A program made the position numbers and the translations under genes. A DNA stretch of 64,000 bases from Desulfobulbus sp. (GTDB lineage Bacteria > Desulfobacterota > Desulfobulbia > Desulfobulbales > Desulfobulbaceae). Positions 19,943-28,786 of the stretch are shown here, piece by piece. How positions within the stretch are numbered: position 1 is the stretch's first letter; the number at the start of each line of letters is the position of its first letter. A model generated the notes under the pieces. That model had not been told where the DNA came from. It saw only the letters and a list, made by a program, of their open reading frames with translations, and searched no databases. The stretch spans positions 310,001 through 374,000 of the forward strand of contig JAITGO010000002.1 of NCBI GenBank assembly GCA_031280615.1, read 5' to 3'.

Positions 19943-21835
19943 ATGAGCAACAAAATCCGCTTTACCAGCCAGGAACACATCATCACCCGCCAGAACCGGG
20001 CGGAAAAAAAGTTCCTGGCCGCTTTCGCCGCTAAGAAGCCGACCTTCGAGGCGCCCATGGTCGTCCACAATCCCTACCTGATCAATCCGCTCGGCGCCCT
20101 GGTGATGTTCATCACCCCGGAAAAAGTGGCCGCGACCCTGACCGTGCACGGCAAGCGCTACGCCCGGGAAGACCTGACCCACACCTTTGCCGCCGCCACC
20201 GAGCATTTCCTGCCGGTGCTCGGCCTGTATGAGGATTTTGACAACAAGGTAACGGTTTCCCTGCCGGACGGCCGCTCCACCACCCTGACCATCACCACCG
20301 GCAAATTGCCGGGAGGCGTCGAAGGTGTCTACCGCTGCCGCAACATCCAGGCCTCCCTCGATTACCTGGGAGACGACCTCATGTTCCTCAGCCCGGCCGG
20401 CAAGAACCTGCCCTCCGCCTACGACTACAAGGGCGACATCCGCTGGCTGCTGACCGAGAACACCATGTTCGACCTCAAGCGGATGAAAAACGGCAACATC
20501 GTCACCGGTTCCAGCCGCTTCTGCCACATGCCCTACAACAGCACCGGTATGTTCGAGATCAACCTGCTCGGCAAGATACACAAGGAATTCCGGATGCCGG
20601 GCAACTACCATCACGACCACTTCGAGATGGAAGACGGCAACCTTCTGGCCCTGACCCAGGATTTCACCCGCGATACCGTCGAGGACATGTGCGTGCTGCT
20701 CGACCGCAATACCGGCGAGGTCCTCAAGACCTGGGACTACCGCAAGGTGCTGCCCACCAATGTCGGCGGCTCCGGTTCGCAGGACGCCCACGACTGGTTC
20801 CACAACAACGCCGTCTGGTACGACAAGAAAACCCACACCCTCACCCTGTCCGGCCGCCATCAGGACGCGGTCATCAACATCGATTACGAGACCGGCAACC
20901 TCAACTGGGTCATCGGCGACCCGGAAGGCTGGCCGCAGGAGCTGGTGGACAAGTATTTCTTCAAGCCGGTGGGCGATCTGTCCAAGTTCGACTGGCAGTA
21001 CGAGCAACACGCCTGCGTGGTCTGCCCCAACGGCGATGTGATGTGCTTTGACAACGGCCAATACCGTTCCAAGGTCAAGGAGAAATACATCGAGAACAAG
21101 AACAACTTCTCCCGCGGCGTCCGCTACCGCATCGACACCGACAAGATGGAGATCGAGCAGGTGTGGCAGTACGGCAAGGAGCGCGGCCAGGATTTCTTCT
21201 CGGCCTATATCTGCAACGTCGAATACTATGCCGAGGGCCACTACCTGATCCACTCCGGCGGCATCGGCCGTATCGACGGCTACGCCTCCGATGCACTCGG
21301 TGCTTTTCTGGACATGAACGACCCGAAGGTGGAGCTGCGCTCGGTCACGGTCGAGGAAAAAGACGGCGTGGTCCTCTACCAATTGGAGACCGAAGGCAAC
21401 TTCTACCGGGCCGAGAAACTGCCGCTTTACCACGGCGGCGACAACCTGGTGTTCGGCGACGGCAAGCTGCTGGGCAACCTGGAGGTGACCGAGGAGTTCG
21501 ACACCGTGCCCGAGGCCGACGAAGTCCTCGAGCTGCCGTCGAGTTTTCACAACATCCTGGTCGAGGAAGACGAGGACCGCTTTGTCTTCCACGGCAAGTT
21601 CGAAAAGGGCACCTTGGCGATGCTCTGCCTGGAGAACGAAAAGGAAGGCCATCACTACTTCATCAACACCGCCGCGGTGGTCCACCTGGCGATGTGCTCC
21701 GGCGCCTTTCTCGAGAAGGACGACCGCGACGTCAAGATCCACATCAGCAAGCGGGGCATGCAGGGCGAGTTCGCGCTCAAGCTGATCGTCAACGACAAGA
21801 AGTACCAGACCGGCGTGACCATTTACTGCCCCTGA
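19943..21835 (+). CDS. assT: Arylsulfate sulfotransferase, leaderless
   Basis: 630-residue PAPS-independent arylsulfate sulfotransferase, which moves a sulfuryl group from a phenolic sulfate to another phenol through a histidine intermediate. An N-terminal beta domain (VVHNPYLINPLGALVMF) precedes a beta-propeller. Active-site stretches are SGRHQDAVINID (H306) and YEQHACVV (H356, matching the catalytic His of E. coli AssT), followed by WQYGKERGQDFFS. Unlike E. coli AssT there is no signal peptide: the N-terminus is charged, so the enzyme should be cytoplasmic. The CNENGLC disulfide loop of E. coli AssT is absent, but a CVVC pair (C358, C361) follows H356 directly. AAGGAG sets the start. Confidence 0.9.
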   Translation: MSNKIRFTSQEHIITRQNRAEKKFLAAFAAKKPTFEAPMVVHNPYLINPLGALVMFITPEKVAATLTVHGKRYAREDLTHTFAAATEHFLPVLGLYEDFDNKVTVSLPDGRSTTLTITTGKLPGGVEGVYRCRNIQASLDYLGDDLMFLSPAGKNLPSAYDYKGDIRWLLTENTMFDLKRMKNGNIVTGSSRFCHMPYNSTGMFEINLLGKIHKEFRMPGNYHHDHFEMEDGNLLALTQDFTRDTVEDMCVLLDRNTGEVLKTWDYRKVLPTNVGGSGSQDAHDWFHNNAVWYDKKTHTLTLSGRHQDAVINIDYETGNLNWVIGDPEGWPQELVDKYFFKPVGDLSKFDWQYEQHACVVCPNGDVMCFDNGQYRSKVKEKYIENKNNFSRGVRYRIDTDKMEIEQVWQYGKERGQDFFSAYICNVEYYAEGHYLIHSGGIGRIDGYASDALGAFLDMNDPKVELRSVTVEEKDGVVLYQLETEGNFYRAEKLPLYHGGDNLVFGDGKLLGNLEVTEEFDTVPEADEVLELPSSFHNILVEEDEDRFVFHGKFEKGTLAMLCLENEKEGHHYFINTAAVVHLAMCSGAFLEKDDRDVKIHISKRGMQGEFALKLIVNDKKYQTGVTIYCP

Positions 21836-21887
21836 TCGCGCCAGATGAAACTGCCCGGACGACCAACTCTCCGGTCATCGGGCATAA

Positions 21888-21962
21888 GGGGGACCGCCGG
21901 GATGTGCCGCCGGTCCCCCTCCCCTGTCCCACCAGCGAAGGCGGCCCGGTTCATGCCGGGCC
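21888..21962 (+). terminator. Tandem hairpins ending the trxB-trx-assT operon
   Basis: GGGGGACC...GGTCCCCC (21888-21919), then GGCCCGG ttcatg CCGGGCC (21943-21962) followed by GCCGTTGGTTTTC. The T-tract is weak, so efficiency is uncertain. Confidence 0.6.
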
Positions 21963-22160
21963 GCCGTTGGTTTTCAATCCCCTCCCCAGCCGTTTTCCCC
22001 TTGTCCGTTCTCCCGCTCCCAAATCGTGGTTGCGATCGCAACAAACGCGCCCTGGGCCCCGTATCTCCCCGACCGGAAACCGGCCTTAGCGGCCAATACC
22101 GCCCCTGCCGCACCGTCGCACGGCCTCCCGCGCCCCGGCCCTCGTAAACCTAAGCCGAAA

Positions 22161-22180
22161 ACCTCGTAAGTTTGCGAGTT
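22161..22180 (+). promoter_or_regulatory. Putative operator, site 2 of 3 (ACCTCG-N8-CGAGTT)
   Basis: ACCTCG TAAGTTTG CGAGTT, about 160 bases before the MFS start. An extra half site CTCGTAAA lies exactly 22 bases upstream (22141), two helical turns away, as expected for cooperative dimers. Confidence 0.7.
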
Positions 22181-22339
22181 GTTGGTCAAGCCGCTTTTTT
22201 TTTAATTATCGGCATATGCGGGCATGCGCCACGGCGCCTGGAACCGGAAAGATCCGCCCCGGCGGGACGAAGCGATCGGGCGGGCGACAGCCGCTTTCGC
22301 GCCATGACACAGACAATCACATCGAGGAGGGAAGAACAC

Positions 22340-23719
22340 ATGCAACACGAACTCAACGACAACACTCCCTGCAATCTGGGGAGCAAGGCGGACCAGCAGG
22401 GACGGTTCGCCAACAACTATTTCGACGGCCTGCCGGTGCGCGGCGTCCACCGGCTGCTCTTTTTCCTGATCATGGCCGCCTACTTTTTCGAGCAGTTCGA
22501 TAACTGGAACTTCGGCTTCATCGCCCCGGCCCTGGCCCATTCCTGGAACCTGAAACCCACCGATATCGCCACCATCCTGTTCTGGTACTTCATCGGCATG
22601 ACCTCGGGCGGCTTTCTGGGCGGCGTCATCTCCGACTTCATCGGCCGGCGCAAAACCTTTCTGATCTCGATCGTCATCTTCTCGGTCTCCTCGGTCATCA
22701 CCGGCTACACCAACGACTTCGCCGTCTTCACCCTGTTCCGGTCCCTGACAGGTTTCGGCGTCTTCTGCATGATGGTCACCTCCCAGGCCTATATCGCCGA
22801 GATGGCCCCCTGCGAAACCAGGGGCATGTGGCAGGGACGGGTGGCTGCCATCGGTTTTTGCGCCGTGCCGGTGGTCGCCCTGATCTGCCGGATGGTCATC
22901 CCCATGGACCCCGAGGCCTGGCGCTGGATCTTCTACGCCGGCGGCATCGGCATGGTCGCCTTTGTCCTCGGCCTGAAATACCTCCTGGAATCGCCGCGCT
23001 GGCTGGTGGCCCACGGCCGCATCGAGGAGGCCGAGAAGATCGTCATGCAACTGACCGGCAAGGACATCGACCTCTCCGAGGCCGCCAAGCTGGTGCAGCC
23101 CAAGATCTCGGTCGTGGAAGTGCTGACCGGCATGTTCACCAAAAAATATATCGGCCGCACCATGTTGCTCATGCTCATGTTCGTAAGCATCACCCCGGCC
23201 GGCTTCCTTCTGAGCACCTGGACGACCCAACTGCTGAAGATGCTCGGCTTCACGGTGCAGGAAACCCTCACCGCCATGACCATCATCAGCATCGGCGTGC
23301 CGTTCGGCTGCTTTATCAATTCGCTGGTTTCCGACATGGGCGGACGCAAGGTACCGATCATCGTCCTGATTCTTTTGGCCGCCGTCTTCGCCTTCATCTT
23401 CGGCAACATGAAGTCGCTGATCCTGTTGACCGTCTTCGGCTTCATCGTCACCGCCTTCAACCTGGCGCTCAGCTTCATCATGTTCTCGTACACGGCTGAG
23501 TCCTATCCGACCCGGATGCGCAACACCGCCACCGGTTTCCACAACGGCCTGGCCAGGCTGGCGGTCTCCGGCTCGCAGCCGCTGATTCCCATGATCCATC
23601 AGGCCTACGGTTTCATGGGTGTTTTCACCTCGGTGGCCATCCTGTTCTTCCTGCCGATGATTCCGTTGATGATCTGGGGCAAGCGGACCGGCGGCAAGAG
23701 TCTGGAGGAGATCGAATAA
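22340..23719 (+). CDS. MFS transporter, sugar/metabolite porter type
   Basis: 459-residue major facilitator with about twelve hydrophobic segments. The loop 2-3 motif appears as GGVISDFIGRRKTF, and the central loop carries ESPRWLVAHGRIEEAEKIV, as in the sugar and aromatic acid porters. Second-half counterpart: SDMGGRKVPI. GAGGAGG precedes the ATG at 22340. From its shared operator with the assT operon I infer it imports a sulfate ester or phenolic substrate; direction and substrate are not proven by sequence. Confidence 0.88.
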   Translation: MQHELNDNTPCNLGSKADQQGRFANNYFDGLPVRGVHRLLFFLIMAAYFFEQFDNWNFGFIAPALAHSWNLKPTDIATILFWYFIGMTSGGFLGGVISDFIGRRKTFLISIVIFSVSSVITGYTNDFAVFTLFRSLTGFGVFCMMVTSQAYIAEMAPCETRGMWQGRVAAIGFCAVPVVALICRMVIPMDPEAWRWIFYAGGIGMVAFVLGLKYLLESPRWLVAHGRIEEAEKIVMQLTGKDIDLSEAAKLVQPKISVVEVLTGMFTKKYIGRTMLLMLMFVSITPAGFLLSTWTTQLLKMLGFTVQETLTAMTIISIGVPFGCFINSLVSDMGGRKVPIIVLILLAAVFAFIFGNMKSLILLTVFGFIVTAFNLALSFIMFSYTAESYPTRMRNTATGFHNGLARLAVSGSQPLIPMIHQAYGFMGVFTSVAILFFLPMIPLMIWGKRTGGKSLEEIE

Positions 23720-23746
23720 CCAGCCTCCCGTCAAGTACCACCCGAC

Positions 23747-23781
23747 GGCCGGGAAGATCGGGCAATCCGGTCTTCCCGGCC
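23747..23781. terminator. Terminator-like hairpin after the MFS gene
   Basis: Perfect 11-bp stem GGCCGGGAAGA/TCTTCCCGGCC followed by ATCGGTAATTTT. Confidence 0.7.
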
Positions 23782-23886
23782 ATCGGTAATTTTGCGGAGC
23801 GAAACGTTTTTCCGTTTTCCGCCCCCGCACCGTCGGATACAGTAGGATGAGCGCGGCAGCCAGCCGCGCCGGAACCAGGATATCTC

Positions 23887-25770
23887 ATGTGGGCAACAAA
23901 CCGGCGGACCATGCGCGTCCGCGCTATCGGACAGATCCTCTCCTGCCTGTGCCTTGCGGCCGTCTTGCTTGCCAAAGCCACCTGGCTGCAGGCGGCCGAA
24001 ACCGCACCGGCCACCGGCGAAAAACAGGTGGTGATCCTCCATGCCGGAACCCGTAATTTCCCGGCCACCGAGGCCGTAGAAAAAGGGCTGATCGAAGGCT
24101 TTGCCGGCAACAGCCAACTGAGCGTGCAGACCTTCTCCGAATACCTGGATCTCTCCCGCTTCCGCGACCACAAGCAACGCAAGGCCTTGGCGGATCTGCT
24201 GCGGCAGCGATACGGCACCGAGCGGATCGACCTGGTCATCGGGGTCGATGTGCCGACCGCCAGCTTCCTGATGGAGAACGACGGCCTCTTCGCCGACACC
24301 CCGACCATTCTTTGTGCCATTCCCGAGAGCATGAAGGAGCGCATCCTCGCCTCGTCGCTCAAGGATCGGGTCACCTGCGTCCTGCAACCCACCTCCGCCC
24401 TGCGCGACCTGGTGGAGTTGATGCTCCATTTCAAACCCGCCACCAAGCATATCGCGCTGGTGTCGGGTTCCTTCGAAAACGACCTGGTCCGGGCGGACGC
24501 CCTGCGGCAGGTGCTGGCCGACTTCCGCAACCGGGTGGAACTCATCGATCTCTCCAACCAAACCCTGGGGGCGGTTTTGAACCGGTGCGAGACTCTGCCG
24601 CCCGACACGGTCGTTCTCTACTCGACCTTTTTGGTCGACGCCAACGGCCGCAGCTTTATTCCCCGCAGCCTGCTGCCCTCCATTGCCGCCCACACCGATG
24701 CCCCCATTTTCAGCCCGTACGAAGCCTTCATGGGCAACGGCATCGTGGGCGGTCCCCTGACTTCCATGCGGCTGCAAGGCAACAGGGCCGCGGAAGCGGC
24801 CCTGCGCATTCTCCATGGCCAGCCGCCACGCAACGTGCCCTTCTCCGGCGCCGACACCACCGTCTTCCTGTACGACTGGCGGCAGCTCCAGCGGCACGGC
24901 ATCGACGAGTCGCTCCTGCCTCCGGGCGGCACCATCTTATTCCGCGAGACCACGATCTGGGATCTGTACAAGTCCTACATCATCGGAGTCGCCGTTTTGT
25001 TAATCGTGCAGTCGCTGCTGATCATCGGCCTGGTAGTCAACCTGCGGCAGCGTAAGGAGGCGGAAGCGGCCCTGCGCGAAAGCCAGCGCGAACTCCAAAC
25101 CCTGGCCGGCCGGCTGATCTCCTCCCAGGAAGAGGAACTGAGCCGGCTGTCCCGCGAATTCCACGACGATTATGCCCAGCGGCTGGCGGCCATGGCCATC
25201 GAGGCCGGCACCCTGGAACTCCAGGCCGCGCAGAACGAACCGATATTCCAGAGCCCGATCGGCCATATCAAGGAACAATTGGTCCATCTGTCCGACGACG
25301 TCCATGCCCTGTCCCGGGAACTGCATCCCGCGATTCTCAAAGATCTGGGGCTGGTCCGGGCAGTCCGCTCCCTGTGCCTCAGGTTTTCCGACCGGGAAGG
25401 CATCCCGGTGAACTGCCACTTCGACCCCTTGCCCGACGACATCCCCTCGGAGACCGCCCTGTGCATCTTTCGGGTGGTGCAGGAAGGCTTGCGCAACATC
25501 GCCAAGCACGCCCATGCCCACAATGTCGATGTGTTTCTCAAGGCCACCGCCTACCACCTGCTGGCCACCATCGAGGACGACGGCGCCGGGTTCGAACCGA
25601 AATGCGCCCGCCGCACCCCCGGCATCGGGCTGGCGAGCATGCGTGAACGGGTACAGTATGTGCAGGGTGAATTCACCATCCAATCCGCGCCGGGGCGGGG
25701 CACGGTGCTCGATCTCTCGGTGCCCCTAACCAGGAGGGAACATGAGAAAACCGCGAATTCTGCTGGCTGA
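23887..25770 (+). CDS. Sensor histidine kinase with periplasmic ABC-binding-like domain
   Basis: 627-residue membrane kinase. N-terminal signal anchor (residues 10-38), then a ~320-residue periplasmic domain resembling ABC-type substrate-binding proteins of the TrpX class (VVILHAGTRNFPATEAVEKG, VLQPTSALRDLVELM). A transmembrane helix follows at ~360-385 (SYIIGVAVLLIVQSLLIIGL), then a coiled coil. The dimerisation box is REFHDDYAQRLAAMAIE (H426, HisKA_3), and the ATPase has VVQEGLRNIAKHAHA, DDGAGF and GIGLASMRERV. Its end overlaps the response regulator start by 29 bases. Likely senses a small periplasmic ligand of the sulfate-ester pathway. Confidence 0.88.
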   Translation: MWATNRRTMRVRAIGQILSCLCLAAVLLAKATWLQAAETAPATGEKQVVILHAGTRNFPATEAVEKGLIEGFAGNSQLSVQTFSEYLDLSRFRDHKQRKALADLLRQRYGTERIDLVIGVDVPTASFLMENDGLFADTPTILCAIPESMKERILASSLKDRVTCVLQPTSALRDLVELMLHFKPATKHIALVSGSFENDLVRADALRQVLADFRNRVELIDLSNQTLGAVLNRCETLPPDTVVLYSTFLVDANGRSFIPRSLLPSIAAHTDAPIFSPYEAFMGNGIVGGPLTSMRLQGNRAAEAALRILHGQPPRNVPFSGADTTVFLYDWRQLQRHGIDESLLPPGGTILFRETTIWDLYKSYIIGVAVLLIVQSLLIIGLVVNLRQRKEAEAALRESQRELQTLAGRLISSQEEELSRLSREFHDDYAQRLAAMAIEAGTLELQAAQNEPIFQSPIGHIKEQLVHLSDDVHALSRELHPAILKDLGLVRAVRSLCLRFSDREGIPVNCHFDPLPDDIPSETALCIFRVVQEGLRNIAKHAHAHNVDVFLKATAYHLLATIEDDGAGFEPKCARRTPGIGLASMRERVQYVQGEFTIQSAPGRGTVLDLSVPLTRREHEKTANSAG

Positions 25771-26380
25771 CGACCATCGCATGGTCGCCGAAGGACTGCG
25801 CGGCCTGCTGGAGCCGGGCTACCAACTGGTGGAGATCGTCGAGGACGGCCGGGCGCTGCTCGAGGCGGCCAACCGGCTCATGCCCGACGTGGTGGTGGCG
25901 GACGTGTCGATGCCGCTCTTGAACGGCATCGAAGCGGTGCGCCAACTCAAGAAAAACAATCCCTCGATCGCCGTGGTCTTTTTGACCATGCACCTCGACG
26001 TCGCCTATGCGGCCAGCGCTCTCGAGGCCGGGGCCGCCGGCTACGTCCTCAAGCACTCGGCCCCGTCCGAACTGCTGACCGCCATCGCCTGCGCCCTCAA
26101 GGGTCAGACCTACATCACCCCGATGCTGGTCGGCGAACTGTTGAGCTACCAGCGCAACCGGCCGCAGGGCGAAACCGGCGGCGGCCTTGCCCGGCTGACG
26201 GCACGCCAGCGCGAGGTGCTGCAGCTGATCGCCGAGGGCCGGTCGATCAAGGAGGCCGCCGCAGTGCTCGGCATCTCGACCCGGACCGTCGAATTCCACA
26301 AATACAGCATGATGGAATCCCTGGGATTGAAGAGTTCGGCGGAGCTGATGCGCTTTGCGGTCGAACACGGCATCAAGTAA
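25742..26380 (+). CDS. NarL/LuxR-type response regulator
   Basis: 212 residues. The receiver domain has acidic pocket LADDH, phospho-acceptor D54 in VVADVSMPLL, a T in FLTMH and K in VLKHSAP. The C-terminal GerE helix-turn-helix is LTARQREVLQLIAEGRSIKEAA...TRTVEFHKYSMM. It overlaps the kinase gene, so the two form a pair. It is the natural candidate for binding the ACCTCG-N8-CGAG sites. NarL-type proteins bind short inverted repeats as dimers, which fits the six-base arms. Confidence 0.93.
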   Translation: MRKPRILLADDHRMVAEGLRGLLEPGYQLVEIVEDGRALLEAANRLMPDVVVADVSMPLLNGIEAVRQLKKNNPSIAVVFLTMHLDVAYAASALEAGAAGYVLKHSAPSELLTAIACALKGQTYITPMLVGELLSYQRNRPQGETGGGLARLTARQREVLQLIAEGRSIKEAAAVLGISTRTVEFHKYSMMESLGLKSSAELMRFAVEHGIK

Positions 26381-26422
26381 ACCTCCTTCCCCTGCCACCC
26401 GTCTTCCCCTCTTGCCGCCAGT

Positions 26423-26463
26423 CCCCGAGACGTCGATACCATGCGGCCTCGGGGCTTTTTTTT
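26423..26463 (+). terminator. Terminator of the two-component operon
   Basis: CCCCGAG, loop, CTCGGGG then C and eight T residues (26456-26463). Confidence 0.88.
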
Positions 26464-26543
26464 CGCCCTCCGCCCGCTAACGCCTCCGCCTTTTGCGGCC
26501 TCTAGAGGCACATTCAGCCCATCCCGGAACAATTAAGTGAGAA

Positions 26544-26563
26544 ACCTCGTAAATCTCCGAGGT
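26544..26563 (+). promoter_or_regulatory. Putative operator, site 3 of 3 (ACCTCG-N8-CGAGGT)
   Basis: ACCTCG TAAATCTC CGAGGT, a perfect six-base inverted repeat and the most symmetrical of the three sites. AATTAAGTGAGAA lies just upstream. Confidence 0.72.
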
Positions 26564-26667
26564 CCGGTGCTTTCTCCCTTCTGGTTAAAATAGCGGCCGG
26601 ACAGAGTGCTGTCCGTTGCTGTTGACAGACTATTTCGAGAAGAGAATCACAGAAGGAGGGAAAACCG

Positions 26668-27609
26668 ATGAACGAGAGGATGAAAACCTGGTCGCTTTGC
26701 GCCATGCTCGTCTCCGGCCTCGGGGCAGGCCAGGCTCTTGCCGCCGATCAGCAGGATGTGACCACCGCCCAACCGGAAAAAAGCGAAAAAATGAGCCCCC
26801 TGAGCGGGACGCCGGTCAACTCGGCCATCAGCGGCGGCGGCATCGTGCCCAAGGGCATGCTGTTGACCGCCCTGAACTTTTCATACCGGGACAAGGACGA
26901 CATCGTCGACGATGCCGGCCGGGGAGCGCGTACCTCCCAGCAGGAGTTGTACCTGCTCAAATTGCGTTACGGCATGACGGACCGGTTCGAGATTCTCTTC
27001 GTCCCCGGCTACATCAACAATCACCGCGACGCCTACTTCAACCAGCAGTCGGACCGGGTGGACGGGCCGACCGATTTCATCTTCGGCGGCACCTACACCC
27101 CGCTGTCGCAGCGGCTTGGCGACCCCATCAGCCTGGGCCTGAATCTGTCCGTCGGCATGCCCACCGGCCAGGACGGCTCGAAATACCTCCCGGGCGGCGA
27201 TGTCTGGTCCTACTGCGCCAAGATCGGCATCACCAAGGTCTGGCATCCGAATCACCGGGTCGACTGGGATCTGGGATTTGCGCAGCCGACCGAAACCGGC
27301 AACCAGGGTGTCCGCAAGGACACGGTGGTCACCATGACCGGCAGCTACCACTATGTGTTCAACCCGAATTTCGATATCGGCCTGGAATTCACCGTGGAGA
27401 ACAGCAAGGATTGGGAGCGCAACGGGGTGAGCATGCGCAACGAGTACACCGAGATGTATGTCGGCCCGACCATGAACTTCTGTCTGCCGAAGTGGAACAT
27501 GTGGCTGGGCGCCGGCGTTTTTGTGCCGGTGATGCGCGATTACGACATCCCGACCGCGTCGGACGATATCCGCATCGAGCTCAAGCTCGGCAAGGTGTGG
27601 AGCTGGTAG
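26668..27609 (+). CDS. Outer-membrane channel, phenol-degradation MetA-like
   Basis: 313-residue exported beta-rich protein. Signal peptide with cleavage near GQALAADQ. The body alternates short strands (SLGLNLSVGMPTGQDGS, FDIGLEFTVENSKDW, MWLGAGVFVPVMRDYD) and ends in an aromatic residue, GKVWSW, as outer-membrane barrels do. It resembles the MetA-pathway-of-phenol-degradation transporter family. AAGGAGGG sets the start. With a shared operator it may let phenolic sulfates or phenols cross the outer membrane; that is inference. Confidence 0.8.
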   Translation: MNERMKTWSLCAMLVSGLGAGQALAADQQDVTTAQPEKSEKMSPLSGTPVNSAISGGGIVPKGMLLTALNFSYRDKDDIVDDAGRGARTSQQELYLLKLRYGMTDRFEILFVPGYINNHRDAYFNQQSDRVDGPTDFIFGGTYTPLSQRLGDPISLGLNLSVGMPTGQDGSKYLPGGDVWSYCAKIGITKVWHPNHRVDWDLGFAQPTETGNQGVRKDTVVTMTGSYHYVFNPNFDIGLEFTVENSKDWERNGVSMRNEYTEMYVGPTMNFCLPKWNMWLGAGVFVPVMRDYDIPTASDDIRIELKLGKVWSW

Positions 27610-27734
27610 TCGTGACATGACCGGAGGGCGCCCTGCGTGCCCGCCCCGGATCACATGGAGGGAGGAGGCGGGATGGGCGGCTTTCGGCTGCCAATCCCGC
27701 CGCATCGAGCGGCCTGCTTCGGCGGGCCGTGGTT

Positions 27735-27770
27735 GTGCCCGTGACCCGGCATCCATCGGGCCACGGGCAC
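27735..27770. terminator. Hairpin between convergent genes
   Basis: GTGCCCGTG...CACGGGCAC, nine-base stem between the channel gene and the convergent PAS gene. No long T-run, so only probable. Confidence 0.55.
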
Positions 27771-27792
27771 ATTGGTTTCCCGTTTCCGTCTT

Positions 27793-28227
27793 TCAGGCCG
27801 GGCCGCCCTGCAGCTTGCCTTCGCAGGCGGCCAGCCGCTGTTTGAGTTCCTTTTCCTTGTGCCAGCGCTCGCTCACGTCGCGGAGGATGGCGGCGCAGCC
27901 CGCCATGGCCCCCTGTTCGTCGCGCAGCAGCACGATGCTGAACTCCAGGGAAAGGCGGCTGCCGTCCTTGCGCAGCCCGGGCGAGGCCAGCATATCCGTC
28001 AGGTAGTTCGTCGCCCCGGTCTCCATCACCCGAAAATACCCCTGCCAATGCCGCGGACGCAGGTTGGCCGGGATGATGAGATCGAGCGAGTCGCCCAGAA
28101 CCTCGGCGGCGGCATAGCCGAACATCCGCTCGGCGCCGGCGTTCCAGAACCGGATGCGGCCATCGCGGTCGGCGATGAGTATGGCATCGGGACTGTCGCG
28201 CAGAATCTGCGAAAAAAAACGATCCAT
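27793..28227 (-). CDS. Single PAS domain protein
   Basis: 144-residue soluble PAS protein: DSPDAILIADRDGRIRFWNAGAERMFGYAAAEVLG, a FYRVMETG-like region, LRKDGSRLSLEFSIVLLRDEQG and a C-terminal coiled coil (RWHKEKELKQRLAACEGKL). No output domain, so it must act through a partner or bind a cofactor as a small sensor. GGAGGAG decides the ATG at 28227. It lies 49 bases after a ferredoxin gene and is probably cotranscribed with it, hinting at a redox-sensing role. Confidence 0.85.
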   Translation of the reverse strand: MDRFFSQILRDSPDAILIADRDGRIRFWNAGAERMFGYAAAEVLGDSLDLIIPANLRPRHWQGYFRVMETGATNYLTDMLASPGLRKDGSRLSLEFSIVLLRDEQGAMAGCAAILRDVSERWHKEKELKQRLAACEGKLQGGPA

Positions 28228-28276
28228 CTCGTGCTCCTCCGGCACTGAAGTTCACCCGGAAAAGGGCCGGGCCGCC

Positions 28277-28465
28277 CTATTCCTGGCTGATACAGCTTGC
28301 CGGGCACGAGGCGATGGCCTCGTCGATGCAGGCCTTGTCCCCGCCCTCGGGCTTGATCACGTAGGCCTTGTTCTCGTCGTCGTTGAAGGCGAAAATGTCG
28401 GGACAGAGTTCAACACAGGCACTGCAGCCAATACACTCGTACTCATCGATCACGACTTGCTTCAT
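28277..28465 (-). CDS. [4Fe-4S] ferredoxin, Desulfovibrio FdI type
   Basis: 62-residue acidic ferredoxin. C11, C14 and C17 of CIGCSACVELCP plus C54 of ASCPASC match the ligands of single-cluster Desulfovibrio ferredoxins; C21 and C58 are extra cysteines. Start at the ATG (MKQVVIDEYE) with GAGGG upstream. Confidence 0.93.
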   Translation of the reverse strand: MKQVVIDEYECIGCSACVELCPDIFAFNDDENKAYVIKPEGGDKACIDEAIASCPASCISQE

Positions 28466-28786
28466 GGCATCCCTCGCAATTAGAAAAAAAATTCCAGCCG
28501 CATGCCCTCGATGGCGTCCTGCCCCGCAAGACGCCGGCACGAAGCCCCGGACCGGCTCCATCGGGGAAACGGCGCGGGGCCGCATCCGTTTCCGGACGCG
28601 ACATCCCGCCGGTTCTTGGCCACTTTCCGCCGCCTTCCCTTTCGTTCCGGCCCATTCTCATTCTGTGACTACACCAGAGACGCGGCCGGCGTCAATTAAA
28701 TAAAACGCCCGGAAAATCCGGGCGAAACAAATGAAAAAAATATCGATCCGGGGCGAAAACGGCAGGTCCGTTGCCGCCCCGAAGCC
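28466..28786. other. Intergenic, terminator of the flavodoxin-like gene
   Basis: 321 bases. Hairpin CGCCCGGA/TCCGGGCG at 28706-28724 followed on the minus strand by TTTTATTT is a good terminator for the gene ending at 28787. The rest should carry the ferredoxin promoter. Confidence 0.7.
28697..28724 (-). terminator. Terminator of the flavodoxin-like gene
   Basis: CGCCCGGATTTTCCGGGCG then TTTTATTT on the minus strand. Confidence 0.85.

Larger units (their letters stand above)
21836..22339. other. Intergenic between assT and the MFS gene
   Basis: 504 bases holding two hairpins after assT (21888-21919 and 21943-21962) and the second shared palindrome (22161-22180). No gene seen. Confidence 0.6.
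26381..26667. other. Intergenic with terminator and operator before the channel gene
   Basis: 287 bases holding the regulator terminator and the third shared palindrome, 105 bases before the outer-membrane protein start. No gene seen. Confidence 0.6.
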
